From: DATJLY01 sp035604195
GTDB taxonomy: Bacteria; Pseudomonadota; Alphaproteobacteria; ATCC43930; CGMCC-115725
Reading direction: 5' to 3'
Length of the DNA: 64,000 nucleotides
NCBI GenBank assembly: GCA_035604195.1
Contig: DATNIY010000050.1
Location: 1 to 64,000 of the forward strand
Shown here: positions 12,856 through 21,465 of the stretch, one piece after another
Layout: every line of letters begins with the position of its first letter
Numbering within the stretch: the first letter of the stretch is position 1
Notes under the pieces: model-generated
Told to the model about the DNA's origin: nothing
The model's input: only the letters and a program-made list of their open reading frames with translations
The model's database searches: none
Program-made: the position numbers and the translations under genes

Positions 12856-12969
12856 ACGTCCTTCGAGACGCCGGCTTCGCTGGCTCCTCAGGACGAGGAC
12901 CTTTCTTTGTGCCATTAACGATCTTCCTCGTGCTGAGGAGCGGTGCGCAGCACCACGTCTCGAAGCACG
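12856..12969. repeat. REP-like inverted repeat between hisS and hemA-like gene
   Basis: Two long arms face each other. CTTCGAGACG (12861-12870) pairs with CGTCTCGAAG (12956-12965), and CTCCTCAGGACGAGG pairs imperfectly with CCTCGTGCTGAGGAG. Between them lies a short CTTTCTTTGTGCCATTAACG spacer. This is the familiar intergenic element of Rhizobiales and Rhodospirillales genomes. It fills almost the whole 162-bp gap. Confidence 0.75.
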
Positions 12970-12997
12970 CACGGCATCCATGCAGTCGGCAACCGAT

Positions 12998-14242
12998 CTA
13001 GCGGAACGGCGTCAGCCGCTCAACGAGTGAGGCGAGCGGGACTTCCTTCTGCTCGCCGCTGTCGAGATCGCGGATCGCGGCGGCCTCGCGCGCCAGCTCG
13101 TTGTCGCCGAGGATCACCGCGGCGCGAGCGTTGATCCGGTTCGCCCGATGCATGCGCCGCGACAGATTGCCGGAATAGCCGAGATCGACCGAAAAGCCGG
13201 CCTGGCGGAGCTGCTGCGCCAGGCCAAGGGCCGCTCCCTCGGCGGCGCTGCCGAGCGGCACCAGGGCAATGGGCCGCGGCGGCGGCGGCGGCTCGGCGAC
13301 GAGGAGCGCCAGGCGCTCGATGCCGGCGGCCCAGCCGACGCCGGGCGTCTCGGGTCCGCCCATGACGCCCATCAGCCCGTCATAGCGGCCGCCGCCGAGC
13401 ACCGTGCCTTGGGCGCCGAGCGCGTCGGTCACGAACTCGAAGGCGGTGTGGCAGTAATAGTCGAGGCCGCGGACGAGCCGCGGATTGAGCTCATAGGCGA
13501 TGCCGAGGCGCTCGAGCCCATCTCGCACCGAGGCGAAGAAGGCGCGCGATTCGGGCGTGAGAAACTCCGCGAAGGACGGCGCGCCGGCGTTGATCTCCTT
13601 GTCGGCAGGGTCCTTCGAATCGAGAATCCGCAGAGGATTGCGCTCGAGCCGGTGCCGGCTGTCCGCGGAGAGCCGGTCGGCATGGACCGCATAGTAGGCG
13701 ACGAGCGCCTCGCGGTAGGCGAGCCGGCTCGCCGTATCGCCCAGGGTGTTGAGTTCGAGCACGGTGCGGCCGAGCACGCCCAGGGCTTCGAGAATGGCCG
13801 CGCCGAGCGCAATCACCTCGACATCGCCCACGGGCTGCGCCACGCCCAGTAGCTCGATGTCGATCTGATGGAATTGGCGGAAGCGGCCCTTTTGCGGCCG
13901 CTCGTAGCGGAACATCGGGCCCGCGGCGAAAAGCTTCAGCGGCAGACTCTGCGCGAGCCCGTTCGAGAGCACCGCGCGGACGATGCCGGCGGTGTATTCC
14001 GGCCGCAGCGTGACCGCGTCGCCGCCGCGGTCGGTGAAGCTGTACATCTCCTTGGTGACGATGTCGCTGGTCTCGCCGATCGGCCGGGCGAACACTTCGG
14101 TGAACTCGAAGATCGGCGTGGCGATCTCGTGATAGCCGTAACGCTCGGCGATCGCGCGCGCCGTTTCGATCACGAAACGGTGGCGACGCAGCTCGGCCGG
14201 CAGGAGATCCTGGGTGCCGCGGACCGGCTGCAGCGCCGCCAT
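12998..14242 (-). CDS. hisS: histidyl-tRNA synthetase
   Basis: This class II aminoacyl-tRNA synthetase charges tRNA-His. The 414-residue product shows the N-terminal PVRGTQDLLP segment, motif 2 FRYERPQKGRFRQFHQ, the histidine-binding LVRGLDYYCHTAFEF and GGGRYDGL segments, and motif 3 with GWAAGIERL. A C-terminal anticodon-binding domain follows. Motif 2 has Tyr where many bacterial enzymes have His after FR. It sits 24 bp downstream of ispG on the same strand. Confidence 0.96.
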   Translation of the reverse strand: MAALQPVRGTQDLLPAELRRHRFVIETARAIAERYGYHEIATPIFEFTEVFARPIGETSDIVTKEMYSFTDRGGDAVTLRPEYTAGIVRAVLSNGLAQSLPLKLFAAGPMFRYERPQKGRFRQFHQIDIELLGVAQPVGDVEVIALGAAILEALGVLGRTVLELNTLGDTASRLAYREALVAYYAVHADRLSADSRHRLERNPLRILDSKDPADKEINAGAPSFAEFLTPESRAFFASVRDGLERLGIAYELNPRLVRGLDYYCHTAFEFVTDALGAQGTVLGGGRYDGLMGVMGGPETPGVGWAAGIERLALLVAEPPPPPRPIALVPLGSAAEGAALGLAQQLRQAGFSVDLGYSGNLSRRMHRANRINARAAVILGDNELAREAAAIRDLDSGEQKEVPLASLVERLTPFR

Positions 14243-14266
14243 CGTGAGCGCCGAAACCCGCTTGCC

Positions 14267-15397
14267 TTACGACGCGGCGGCAGCGGACAGACGCTCGCGC
14301 TCGGCGCGCTCGATCTCCGCCGCCTTCTTCTCCACCAGCTCGACCAAATGATCGACGATGCTCTGGTCTTTCAAGCGGTGCGCCGGCACGCCGGCGAGAT
14401 AGACCTGATGCGTGCCATTGCCGCCGCCGGTGAAGCCGATATCGGTCTCGCGCGCCTCGCCTGGCCCGTTGACGACGCAACCGATGACGGACAGCGTCAT
14501 CGGCGTCGTGATGTGGGCGAGGCGCTGTTCGAGCTCCGCCACCGTCTTGATCACTTGGAACTGCTGGCGCGCGCAGGACGGGCAGGAGATGACGGTGACG
14601 CCGCGCCGCCGGAGGCCCAGCGACTTCAGGATGTCGAAGCCGACCTTGATCTCCTCGACCGGATCGGCGGAGAGCGAGACGCGGATCGTGTCACCGATCC
14701 CGGCCCACAGCAGCGAGCCCATGCCGATCGAAGATTTGATCGTGCCGCTCATCAATCCGCCTGCCTCGGTGATGCCGAGATGAAGCGGATAATCGCAGGC
14801 CTCGGCGAGCTGCTGATAGGCCGCGACGGCGAGGAACACGTCTGATGCCTTGCACGAGATCTTGAACTCGAAGAAGTCATTGTCCTCGAGAATCTTGGCG
14901 TGGTTGAGCGCGCTCTCGACCATGGCCTCGGGACAGGGCTCGCCGTAGCGCTCCAGAAGATCGCGCTCGAGCGAGCCGGCGTTGACACCGATCCGCATCG
15001 AGCAGCCGTGATCCTTGGCTGCCTTCACCACCTCCTTGACGCGCTCGGCGGAGCCAATATTGCCGGGATTGATGCGCAGGCAGGCGGCCCCGCTCTGTGC
15101 CGCCTCGATGGCGCGCTTGTAGTGAAAATGAATGTCGGCGACGATCGGCACCTTGACCTGGCGCACGATCTCCTTGAGCGCGAGCGATGATTCCCGATCG
15201 GGGCAGGACACGCGCACGATGTCGGCGCCGGCCAGCTCCAGCGCCTGGATCTGCTCGACCGTCGCCTTCACGTCATGCGTCAGCGTGTTCGTCATGGACT
15301 GCACGGTAATGGGCGCGTCGCCGCCGACCGGGACCGGCCCGACATGGACCTGCCGGCACTTGCGCCGCTGGATATCGCGATAGGGTCGCACGCTCAT
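14267..15397 (-). CDS. ispG: 4-hydroxy-3-methylbut-2-enyl diphosphate synthase (GcpE)
   Basis: This Fe-S enzyme of the MEP isoprenoid pathway converts MEcPP to HMBPP. The 376-residue product has the TIM-barrel N-terminal part with QSMTNT and ADIHFHY. It also has the cluster ligands SCPSC (about residue 272) and the third Cys in GCVVNGPGE near the C terminus. I chose ATG 15397; a GTG nine bases upstream is also in frame. A candidate promoter lies 38-66 bp upstream. The gene opens the ispG-hisS run. Confidence 0.96.
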   Translation of the reverse strand: MSVRPYRDIQRRKCRQVHVGPVPVGGDAPITVQSMTNTLTHDVKATVEQIQALELAGADIVRVSCPDRESSLALKEIVRQVKVPIVADIHFHYKRAIEAAQSGAACLRINPGNIGSAERVKEVVKAAKDHGCSMRIGVNAGSLERDLLERYGEPCPEAMVESALNHAKILEDNDFFEFKISCKASDVFLAVAAYQQLAEACDYPLHLGITEAGGLMSGTIKSSIGMGSLLWAGIGDTIRVSLSADPVEEIKVGFDILKSLGLRRRGVTVISCPSCARQQFQVIKTVAELEQRLAHITTPMTLSVIGCVVNGPGEARETDIGFTGGGNGTHQVYLAGVPAHRLKDQSIVDHLVELVEKKAAEIERAERERLSAAAAS

Positions 15398-15434
15398 CGC
15401 TTTCACCCTGGCTTACCCCATGCTAACGACGGGC

Positions 15435-15463
15435 GTTATAGCGCGTTTCCGCCGCCGGCAAAA
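15435..15463 (-). promoter_or_regulatory. candidate sigma-70 promoter of ispG
   Basis: On the minus strand TTTTGC (15463-15458) is followed after exactly 17 bp by TATAAC (15440-15435). The -10 is 5 of 6 and the -35 is weak. Transcription would start about 30 bp before the ispG start codon. Confidence 0.45.
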
Positions 15464-15586
15464 GTTCCGCCCGATGGGCAGAGCGCGCCCGCGCCGCATT
15501 TTCGTCTTTGCGGTTGGCGGCGGCTGGGTTTGAACCTAGTGTAGGGCAAGCGCGGAGAATGAAACGAAGAACCGTGGGGAGGCGAC

Positions 15587-16867
15587 ATGACGCAAGAAAA
15601 TTGGCATGTCCGGAACGGACTTGGCGCCATCGCGGCGATTCTGTGCGCGGCGCTCGCAACCCTGACGGCAGTGCCCGAACCGAGCGCCGCGGCCGAGCCG
15701 ATCAAAATCGGCATCGACCTCGGCGTGACTGGGGCCAATGGGCCGACGAGCGGACAAATCCTGCTCTCGCTGCAGATCTGGCGCGAGGATGTCAATGCCA
15801 AGGGCGGGCTTTTGGGCCGGCCGGTCGAGGTCGTTTACTACGACGACCAGACCAACCCCGCCAACGTGCCGGGCAACATCACCAAGCTCATCGACGTCGA
15901 CAAGGTCGAGCTGATGCTCGGCCCCTACGGCACCAATCTGATCGCGGCGGCGATCCCGATCATCATGCAGCACGGCATGACCACGGTCGGCATATTGGGC
16001 CTTGCCGCCAACAGCGCTTATCACTATCCGCGCTACTTCTCGATGATCCCGACCGGGCCCAATCCGAAAATCGCCTTCTCCGAGGACTTCTTCAAGCTCG
16101 CCATGGCGCAGAACCCGAAGCCCAAGACCGTGGCGATCGTCGGCGCCGATGCCGAGTTCGGCAAGACCGCGACCGACGGCGCGCGCGAGAATGCCAAGGC
16201 GGCCGGCCTCACCATCGTCTATGACCAGCGCTATCCGCCGAGCACGGTGGATTTCTCGCCGATCGTGCGGGCGATCCAGGCGACCAATCCCGACATCGTC
16301 TTCATCGCCTCCTATCCGACCGACTCGGTGAACATGATCCGCGCCGTCAATGAGGTCGGGCTCGAGCCCAAGATGATCGGCGGCGCGCTGATCGGGCTGC
16401 TCGTCAACAATCTGAAGATGCAGCTCGGGCCCGCGATCGACGGCTTCGTTCAGAACGAGGTCTTCATCCCCGGCCCGACCTTCAATTTTCCCGGCGTGCA
16501 GGAGCTGCTGAAGAAATATCAGGCGCAGGCGCCGGCGCTCCACATCGATCCCTTGGGCTACAGCTTCGCGCCCTTGGCCTATGCCGCGGCCCAGGTCATG
16601 GCCAATGCGGTCGAGGCAACCAAGGGGCTCGATCAATCGAAGCTCGCCGACTACATCCGCGGGCACAGCTTCGACACGGTGATGGGCCACGTCACCTTCG
16701 GCCCGGATGGCGAATGGGCAAAGCCGCGCCTCGTGTTCTTCCAGTTTCAGAACTTGGCGGTCCACGACCTCGACCAGTTCCGCGACACGACCCACCAGGT
16801 GATCCTGGCGCCGCCGGAATATAAGACCGGGACGATGATCTATCCCTTCGCCGACGCGCGGAAATAG
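15587..16867 (+). CDS. periplasmic substrate-binding protein of a branched-chain amino acid/amide-type ABC importer
   Basis: This 426-residue type-I periplasmic binding protein has a signal peptide (about residues 1-36, cut near AAA-EP) followed by the LivK-like fold starting KIGIDLGVTG. The ATG has a strong GTGGGGAGGC ribosome site. No permease or ATPase genes accompany it, so it is an orphan binding protein that must use a transporter encoded elsewhere, or serve as a sensor partner. It is paired with the amidohydrolase 22 bp downstream, which suggests that the bound ligand is related to that enzyme's substrate. The ligand cannot be read from the sequence. Confidence 0.88.
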   Translation: MTQENWHVRNGLGAIAAILCAALATLTAVPEPSAAAEPIKIGIDLGVTGANGPTSGQILLSLQIWREDVNAKGGLLGRPVEVVYYDDQTNPANVPGNITKLIDVDKVELMLGPYGTNLIAAAIPIIMQHGMTTVGILGLAANSAYHYPRYFSMIPTGPNPKIAFSEDFFKLAMAQNPKPKTVAIVGADAEFGKTATDGARENAKAAGLTIVYDQRYPPSTVDFSPIVRAIQATNPDIVFIASYPTDSVNMIRAVNEVGLEPKMIGGALIGLLVNNLKMQLGPAIDGFVQNEVFIPGPTFNFPGVQELLKKYQAQAPALHIDPLGYSFAPLAYAAAQVMANAVEATKGLDQSKLADYIRGHSFDTVMGHVTFGPDGEWAKPRLVFFQFQNLAVHDLDQFRDTTHQVILAPPEYKTGTMIYPFADARK

Positions 16868-16889
16868 AACGCTATCCGGGAGGCGGGCG

Positions 16890-17870
16890 ATGGCGGAGAC
16901 GGCACCGACGGTTGCGCGCGCGTCATATCGGATCGACGTGCACCATCATTTCTATCCGCCGGAATACCAGAAGGCCTGGCTCGACTGGGAGGATCAGCGC
17001 AAGCTGCCGCATTATCCGAGCCAGGTCGCGTGGACACAGGCAAAGTCGCTCGAGGAGATGGACAAGGCGGGGATCAAGACCGCCATCCTCTCGGTGCCTT
17101 CGACGCCGGGCCAGTGGTTCGATGGCGGGCCGGCGCTGGCGATGCGCATGGCGCGGATCTGCAACGACTACGCGGCGGGAATGGTGCGTGACCACAAGGG
17201 ACGCTTCGGGCTCTTCGCGACGCTGCCCATGCTCGACATCGATGCCTCGCTAAAGGGGATCGAATACGCGCTCGACACCTTGAAGGCGGACGGCATCGGG
17301 TTGCAAACAAATTACGGCGACACCTGGCCGGGCGACCCGCTCTACAAGCCGGTGTTCGAGGAGCTGAACCGACGCAAGGCGATCGTCTATTTCCATCCGC
17401 TGGTGGCGAATTGCTGCGCCAATCTCAGCGTCGGCGCCTTCCCCGCGGTGATCGAGGTGCCACACGACACGACCCGCGCCGTCGTGAGCTTGCTGCTCAG
17501 CCGCAGCCTGGCGCGCTATCGCGACATAAGCTGGCTCTTCTCGCATGCCGGCGGCACCGTGCCGATGCTGGCCGGCCGCATCAACAGCTTCTTCCAGTTC
17601 CGCAAGGACATCGCCGAGATCGCGCCGGCGGGTATTGAGGGCGAATTGACGCGACTGCATTACGACACCGCCAACGCGGCTTATGCGCCTGCCATGGCGG
17701 CCTTGCTCAAGCTCGTGCCGGCGACGCAGGTCATGTTCGGCACCGACTACCCCTATTTCCAACCGACGCCGCAAGCCGACGCGCTACGCCGGCTCGGCCT
17801 CGGTGAAGCCGAGCTTCTGGCGATCGACCACGGCAACGCCGAGCGCCTCATTCCGCGGCTGAAGGCGTAG
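16890..17870 (+). CDS. amidohydrolase-2 family metal-dependent hydrolase/decarboxylase
   Basis: The 326-residue product belongs to the ACMSD-like amidohydrolase-2 family, whose members decarboxylate or hydrolyse aromatic or related acids. The metal ligands are visible: HxH in DVHHHFYP near residue 18, His in VYFHP near 172, His in FSHAGG near 221, and Asp in FGTDYPY near 286. The start has GGGAGGCGGGCG upstream. It probably shares a transcript with the binding protein before it. The gene ends 5 bp from the rodZ stop, convergent. The substrate is unknown. Confidence 0.85.
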   Translation: MAETAPTVARASYRIDVHHHFYPPEYQKAWLDWEDQRKLPHYPSQVAWTQAKSLEEMDKAGIKTAILSVPSTPGQWFDGGPALAMRMARICNDYAAGMVRDHKGRFGLFATLPMLDIDASLKGIEYALDTLKADGIGLQTNYGDTWPGDPLYKPVFEELNRRKAIVYFHPLVANCCANLSVGAFPAVIEVPHDTTRAVVSLLLSRSLARYRDISWLFSHAGGTVPMLAGRINSFFQFRKDIAEIAPAGIEGELTRLHYDTANAAYAPAMAALLKLVPATQVMFGTDYPYFQPTPQADALRRLGLGEAELLAIDHGNAERLIPRLKA

Positions 17871-17875
17871 GCGCG

Positions 17876-19138
17876 TTACTCGGCGGTGGCGGTGCCGGCG
17901 AGGAGCCGGTCGGGATCGAGCAGAACGTGCCGCACCGTGCCGCCGATGGCGCGGACAGGCTTGCCGTCGACAAGGATCTCGAGGGCCGAGGCATTGCCGG
18001 TGCGCATGACCAGGCCCGGCTCCTCCGGCACCCGATAAGTGTCGTCCTTGTGCAGCGTGCGCTGGGCCACCAGCGCGTCGTTGGGGTCGCGCACTTGCAG
18101 CCAGCAATCGCCGATGGCGCGAACGATGATCCGCGTCGGGCCATTGACCGCGCCAAAGACCCGCGGCTGCGTCGCGGCGGCGGGGGCAGGCGGGACGGCC
18201 ATGGCCGTAGCGGCGCCGACGGCGGCGGCGGGGGCAGGCGGCACGGCTATGGCCGTGGCCGTAGCCGTAGCGGGGCCCGCGGCGGCGGCCGGAGGCGGCT
18301 TCTCGACGGTGGAAGTGGCCGGCGGCGCGGGCGGCGGGGCCGGCGCGTTGGGTAGGCTGGCCACGATTGCGGCGGTCGGGGGCGGCGGCAAGGCAACTGC
18401 TGTAACGGCGGGTTCGGACGCCGGCGGCTTGGGGGCTGCTGCTGCCGGCACGGGCGTTGCAGGCGGAACCGGCGCCGGCCCTGCCGGCGGCGCAGTATCG
18501 GCCGTCGAGCTTTGCGCCGGCGGGGTTGCGGCCGGCGTTTCCATTGCCGCCGGAGCCGACGGCGATGGAGCAGCGGCCGCCGTCGGCGGTGGCGCGGCAG
18601 GGCCTGGTGCCCGCACCGGCGGCGGCGGGAGGAGCTGGGCTGGAACCGCGCTCACCTGCTCGGGACGCGACCGGTCGCCGGTAGAGAGGTAGTACCAGAG
18701 CCCGTAGCCGCAGACCGCGAGAACCAATGCTGCAAGCAGCATCCGCCCCCCGGGGATGCTGCGCTTGGTGAGCGGCAGCGGAAAGGACAGGTCGGGCGGG
18801 CGCTCGAGACCCGCGGATTCCTGCTTGAACCGCCGTACCGCCTCGTCGCCGTCGAGCCCGAGATGGACGGCATAGGCCCGCACGAAGCCGAGCGCATAGA
18901 CCAGGCCCGGCAGCTCGTCGTAGCGGCCTTCTTCGATCGCCGACAGGTAGGAGCGGCGGATGCGCAGCGACGCGGCGGTGGTCTCGATATTGGCGCCATA
19001 GGACAGGCGCGTCTGGCGCAGCAGCTCGCCGACCGAGTCGCGGCGCCGCCGGGCCTGCGCCTGCTCCGGCGCAATCGCCGCCACAACGGGGGCATCGCCC
19101 TCGCCACGCGGGTTGGGAGTTCGCGCCGGACTGGTCAT
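17876..19138 (-). CDS. RodZ-like helix-turn-helix membrane protein with DUF4115 domain
   Basis: The 420-residue protein has a cytoplasmic Cro-like HTH (about residues 30-95), a transmembrane helix (about 128-148) and a long Pro/Ala-rich periplasmic linker. It ends in a C-terminal DUF4115 domain (about 325-410). This is the RodZ layout, a cell-shape factor that links MreB to the wall machinery. ATG 19138 is preferred; a TTG 33 bases upstream is in frame. The linker contains an internal DNA duplication. The gene occupies the usual alphaproteobacterial position near ispG, but the binding protein and amidohydrolase on the other strand separate them. Confidence 0.85.
   Translation of the reverse strand: MTSPARTPNPRGEGDAPVVAAIAPEQAQARRRRDSVGELLRQTRLSYGANIETTAASLRIRRSYLSAIEEGRYDELPGLVYALGFVRAYAVHLGLDGDEAVRRFKQESAGLERPPDLSFPLPLTKRSIPGGRMLLAALVLAVCGYGLWYYLSTGDRSRPEQVSAVPAQLLPPPPVRAPGPAAPPPTAAAAPSPSAPAAMETPAATPPAQSSTADTAPPAGPAPVPPATPVPAAAAPKPPASEPAVTAVALPPPPTAAIVASLPNAPAPPPAPPATSTVEKPPPAAAAGPATATATAIAVPPAPAAAVGAATAMAVPPAPAAATQPRVFGAVNGPTRIIVRAIGDCWLQVRDPNDALVAQRTLHKDDTYRVPEEPGLVMRTGNASALEILVDGKPVRAIGGTVRHVLLDPDRLLAGTATAE
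18179..18290. repeat. internal tandem duplication in the RodZ-like linker
   Basis: Two neighbouring stretches share GCGGGGGCAGGCGG, an ACGGC(C/T)ATGGCCGT segment and similar flanks. They encode two copies of ATA(I/M)AVPPAPAAA. The whole linker is Pro/Ala low-complexity, and unit number probably varies between strains. Confidence 0.55.
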
Positions 19139-19197
19139 CGCATCGCCGGCCCTTTTACCAAATCGCTGCAAGACAGCGCAACAATTGCCGATGAAAG

Positions 19198-21465
19198 CTA
19201 GACGACGACGCCGTGATCGGCGGCGAAATCCCTGAGCTTGCCGCGCAGGCTGTGCACCGCGAGATCGGTGCAGGAGGCGAGGAACTCCTCGACCGCGCCC
19301 AGTTCCAAGCTACGAATCGTCGCCTTGACCGGACCAATCGAGGCGGGCGCCATCGACAGGGTGCGGAAGCCGACGCCGAGGAGCGTCATGGCATCGAGCG
19401 GCTGCCCCGCCATCTCGCCGCACAACGCCACCGGCACATGATGCCGGTCGCAGGCCGCGACCAGCTCCTTGAGCATGCGCAGAGCCGGCTGCGACAGGGG
19501 ATCGTAGCGGTCGGCGAGCCGGGGGTTGCTGCGGTCGGAGGCGAAGAAGAACTGGATCAGATCGTTGGTGCCGACCGAGACGAAATCGACGCAGACGAGC
19601 AGCGCGTCGAGCTGCCACAGCAGCGAGGGCACTTCGAGCATGACGCCGACCTCGACCGCGGCCGGCGGCGGCAGATTGCTGCGGCGCCAGGCGCGCTCCT
19701 GCTCGAGCTCGAGAATTGTGCGTGCCGCCGCGAGCTCCGCCACCTCCGCGACCATCGGGAACATCACCTTGAGCCGCCTTCCCGAGGCGGCGGCCAAGAG
19801 GGCGCGGAGCTGCTGGCGGAGCATCGCCGGGCGGTCGAGCCCGATGCGCAGCGCGCGCCAGCCCATCGCCGGATTCTCGTCGGCGATATCGGGCATGTAG
19901 GGCAGAAGCTTGTCGCCGCCGATATCGAGCGTGCGGAAGGTCACGGGCCGGTCGCCGGCGTGATCGAGGACGCGGCGGTAGAGCGCCGTCTGCTGCTCGA
20001 CCGTCGGGAAGCTGCTGCTCAGCATGAATTGCAGCTCGGTGCGGAACAGGCCGACCCCCTCGGCGCCGGTCTCGTCGAGATAGGGCAAGTCGAGCAGCAG
20101 CCCGGCATTGAGCTGGAGCGAGACGCGCACGCCGTCGCGCGTCTCCGCCGGCAGCTCCTTGAACTCGGCATAGCGTTGGCGCAGGCCGCGGCGCACACCG
20201 AGCCGCGCCTCGACCGCCTGCTGGATGTCCTCGCCCGGCCGCAGCATCACCACCGCGTCGTCGGCATCGACGACGACGAGATCGCCGGTCTCGACTTGGC
20301 TCAACACCTCCTTGACCCGCCCGATCACGGGGATGTCGAGCGCCCGCGCCACGATCGCGACATGCGACGTCGGCGAGCCCTCCTCGAGCACCAGGCCCTT
20401 GAGGCGCCGGCGGTCATAGTCGAGCAGCTCGGCCGGTCCCATGCTGCGGGCGACGAGGATGAATTCCTCGGGCAGCTCGGCTTCCGCGGCCGTAATGCGA
20501 TGGCCCGCGAGATGCTGTTGCAGCCGGTTGGTCAGGTCCTCGAGATCGGCGAGGCGCTCGCGCAAATAGGGGTCGCTCGCTTGCATCATGCGGGCGCGGT
20601 TGTCGTCCTGGACCTTCTGCACGGCGGCCTCGGCGGTGAGGCCGCTGCGCACCGCCTCGACGATGCGCTGGAGCCAGCCGCGGTCGCGCGCGAACATGCG
20701 ATAGGTCTCGAGCACGTCGCGGTGCTCGCCGCCCGCCGGCACGTCGTCCGCCGCCAGCATGTCGTCGATGGCGCTCTGCATCGCCGCGACGGCGTGCCTC
20801 AGCCGCTCGACCTCGTCCGCGGGATTTTCCGCCACGATTTTGCGGATGACGATGCGCGGCGCGTGCAAGACCGCGGCACCGATGGCAAGGCCGGAATTGA
20901 TGCGCACGCCGTCCAAGCGCATCGGCTGCATGCCGATGCCGGTCGTCGGCTGCAGCTCGAGCGGGCTGACCAGCTCGCCGCTCGCCGCCAGCTCGGCCAG
21001 CACCATGGCGATGGTTTGCATCGCCTCGACCTCGTCATCGGTGTATTGGCGCAAGGTGCGGTTCTGCACGACGAGCACGCCGAGGACGCGGCCGGCGCGC
21101 AGGATCGGCACGCCCAGGAGCGAGTGATAGATCTCTTCGCCGGTCTCGGGCCGATAGGCGAAATCCGGATGCGACTGGGCATCGGCCAGCGCCAGGGGAC
21201 GCGCAGTGGCGGCGATGACGCCGACCAGGCCTTCGCCGATGCGCAGCCTTGTGTGATGCACCGCCTCGGGCCGCAGCCCTTCGGTGGCGAAGAGTTCGAG
21301 CACCTCGCCCGCGCGCAGGATATAGCAGGAGCAGACCTCAGCCACCATCTCCGCGGCGATGAGGCGGACGACGGCGTTCAACCGCTCCTGCGCCGTGCCG
21401 GAGTGCGCCATCTCGTCGCGGAGCCGGCGCAGCACGCGGCGGTAGCCGGAGATCGGCTCCGCCAT
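19198..21465 (-). CDS. ptsP: PEP-protein phosphotransferase of the nitrogen PTS (EI-Ntr)
   Basis: EI-Ntr takes phosphate from PEP and passes it to NPr in the regulatory nitrogen phosphotransferase system. The 755-residue product has an N-terminal GAF domain (about 20-160), the PEP-utiliser N domain, the phosphorylated His in SPTSHVAIVAR near residue 356, and the C-terminal PEP-binding TIM barrel with GVGLFRTE and SVGTNDLIQ. The start is ATG 21465, overlapping by one base the stop of the nitronate monooxygenase-like gene (TGATG). A GTG just upstream also reads in frame. This follows the usual lysC-ptsP order, with one extra gene between. Confidence 0.95.
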   Translation of the reverse strand: MAEPISGYRRVLRRLRDEMAHSGTAQERLNAVVRLIAAEMVAEVCSCYILRAGEVLELFATEGLRPEAVHHTRLRIGEGLVGVIAATARPLALADAQSHPDFAYRPETGEEIYHSLLGVPILRAGRVLGVLVVQNRTLRQYTDDEVEAMQTIAMVLAELAASGELVSPLELQPTTGIGMQPMRLDGVRINSGLAIGAAVLHAPRIVIRKIVAENPADEVERLRHAVAAMQSAIDDMLAADDVPAGGEHRDVLETYRMFARDRGWLQRIVEAVRSGLTAEAAVQKVQDDNRARMMQASDPYLRERLADLEDLTNRLQQHLAGHRITAAEAELPEEFILVARSMGPAELLDYDRRRLKGLVLEEGSPTSHVAIVARALDIPVIGRVKEVLSQVETGDLVVVDADDAVVMLRPGEDIQQAVEARLGVRRGLRQRYAEFKELPAETRDGVRVSLQLNAGLLLDLPYLDETGAEGVGLFRTELQFMLSSSFPTVEQQTALYRRVLDHAGDRPVTFRTLDIGGDKLLPYMPDIADENPAMGWRALRIGLDRPAMLRQQLRALLAAASGRRLKVMFPMVAEVAELAAARTILELEQERAWRRSNLPPPAAVEVGVMLEVPSLLWQLDALLVCVDFVSVGTNDLIQFFFASDRSNPRLADRYDPLSQPALRMLKELVAACDRHHVPVALCGEMAGQPLDAMTLLGVGFRTLSMAPASIGPVKATIRSLELGAVEEFLASCTDLAVHSLRGKLRDFAADHGVVV

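Noticed and set aside
15528..15545. TTCAAAC-like T loop as a tRNA gene
   Set aside because: The flanking bases do not form a five-pair T stem, and no acceptor or anticodon arms fit.
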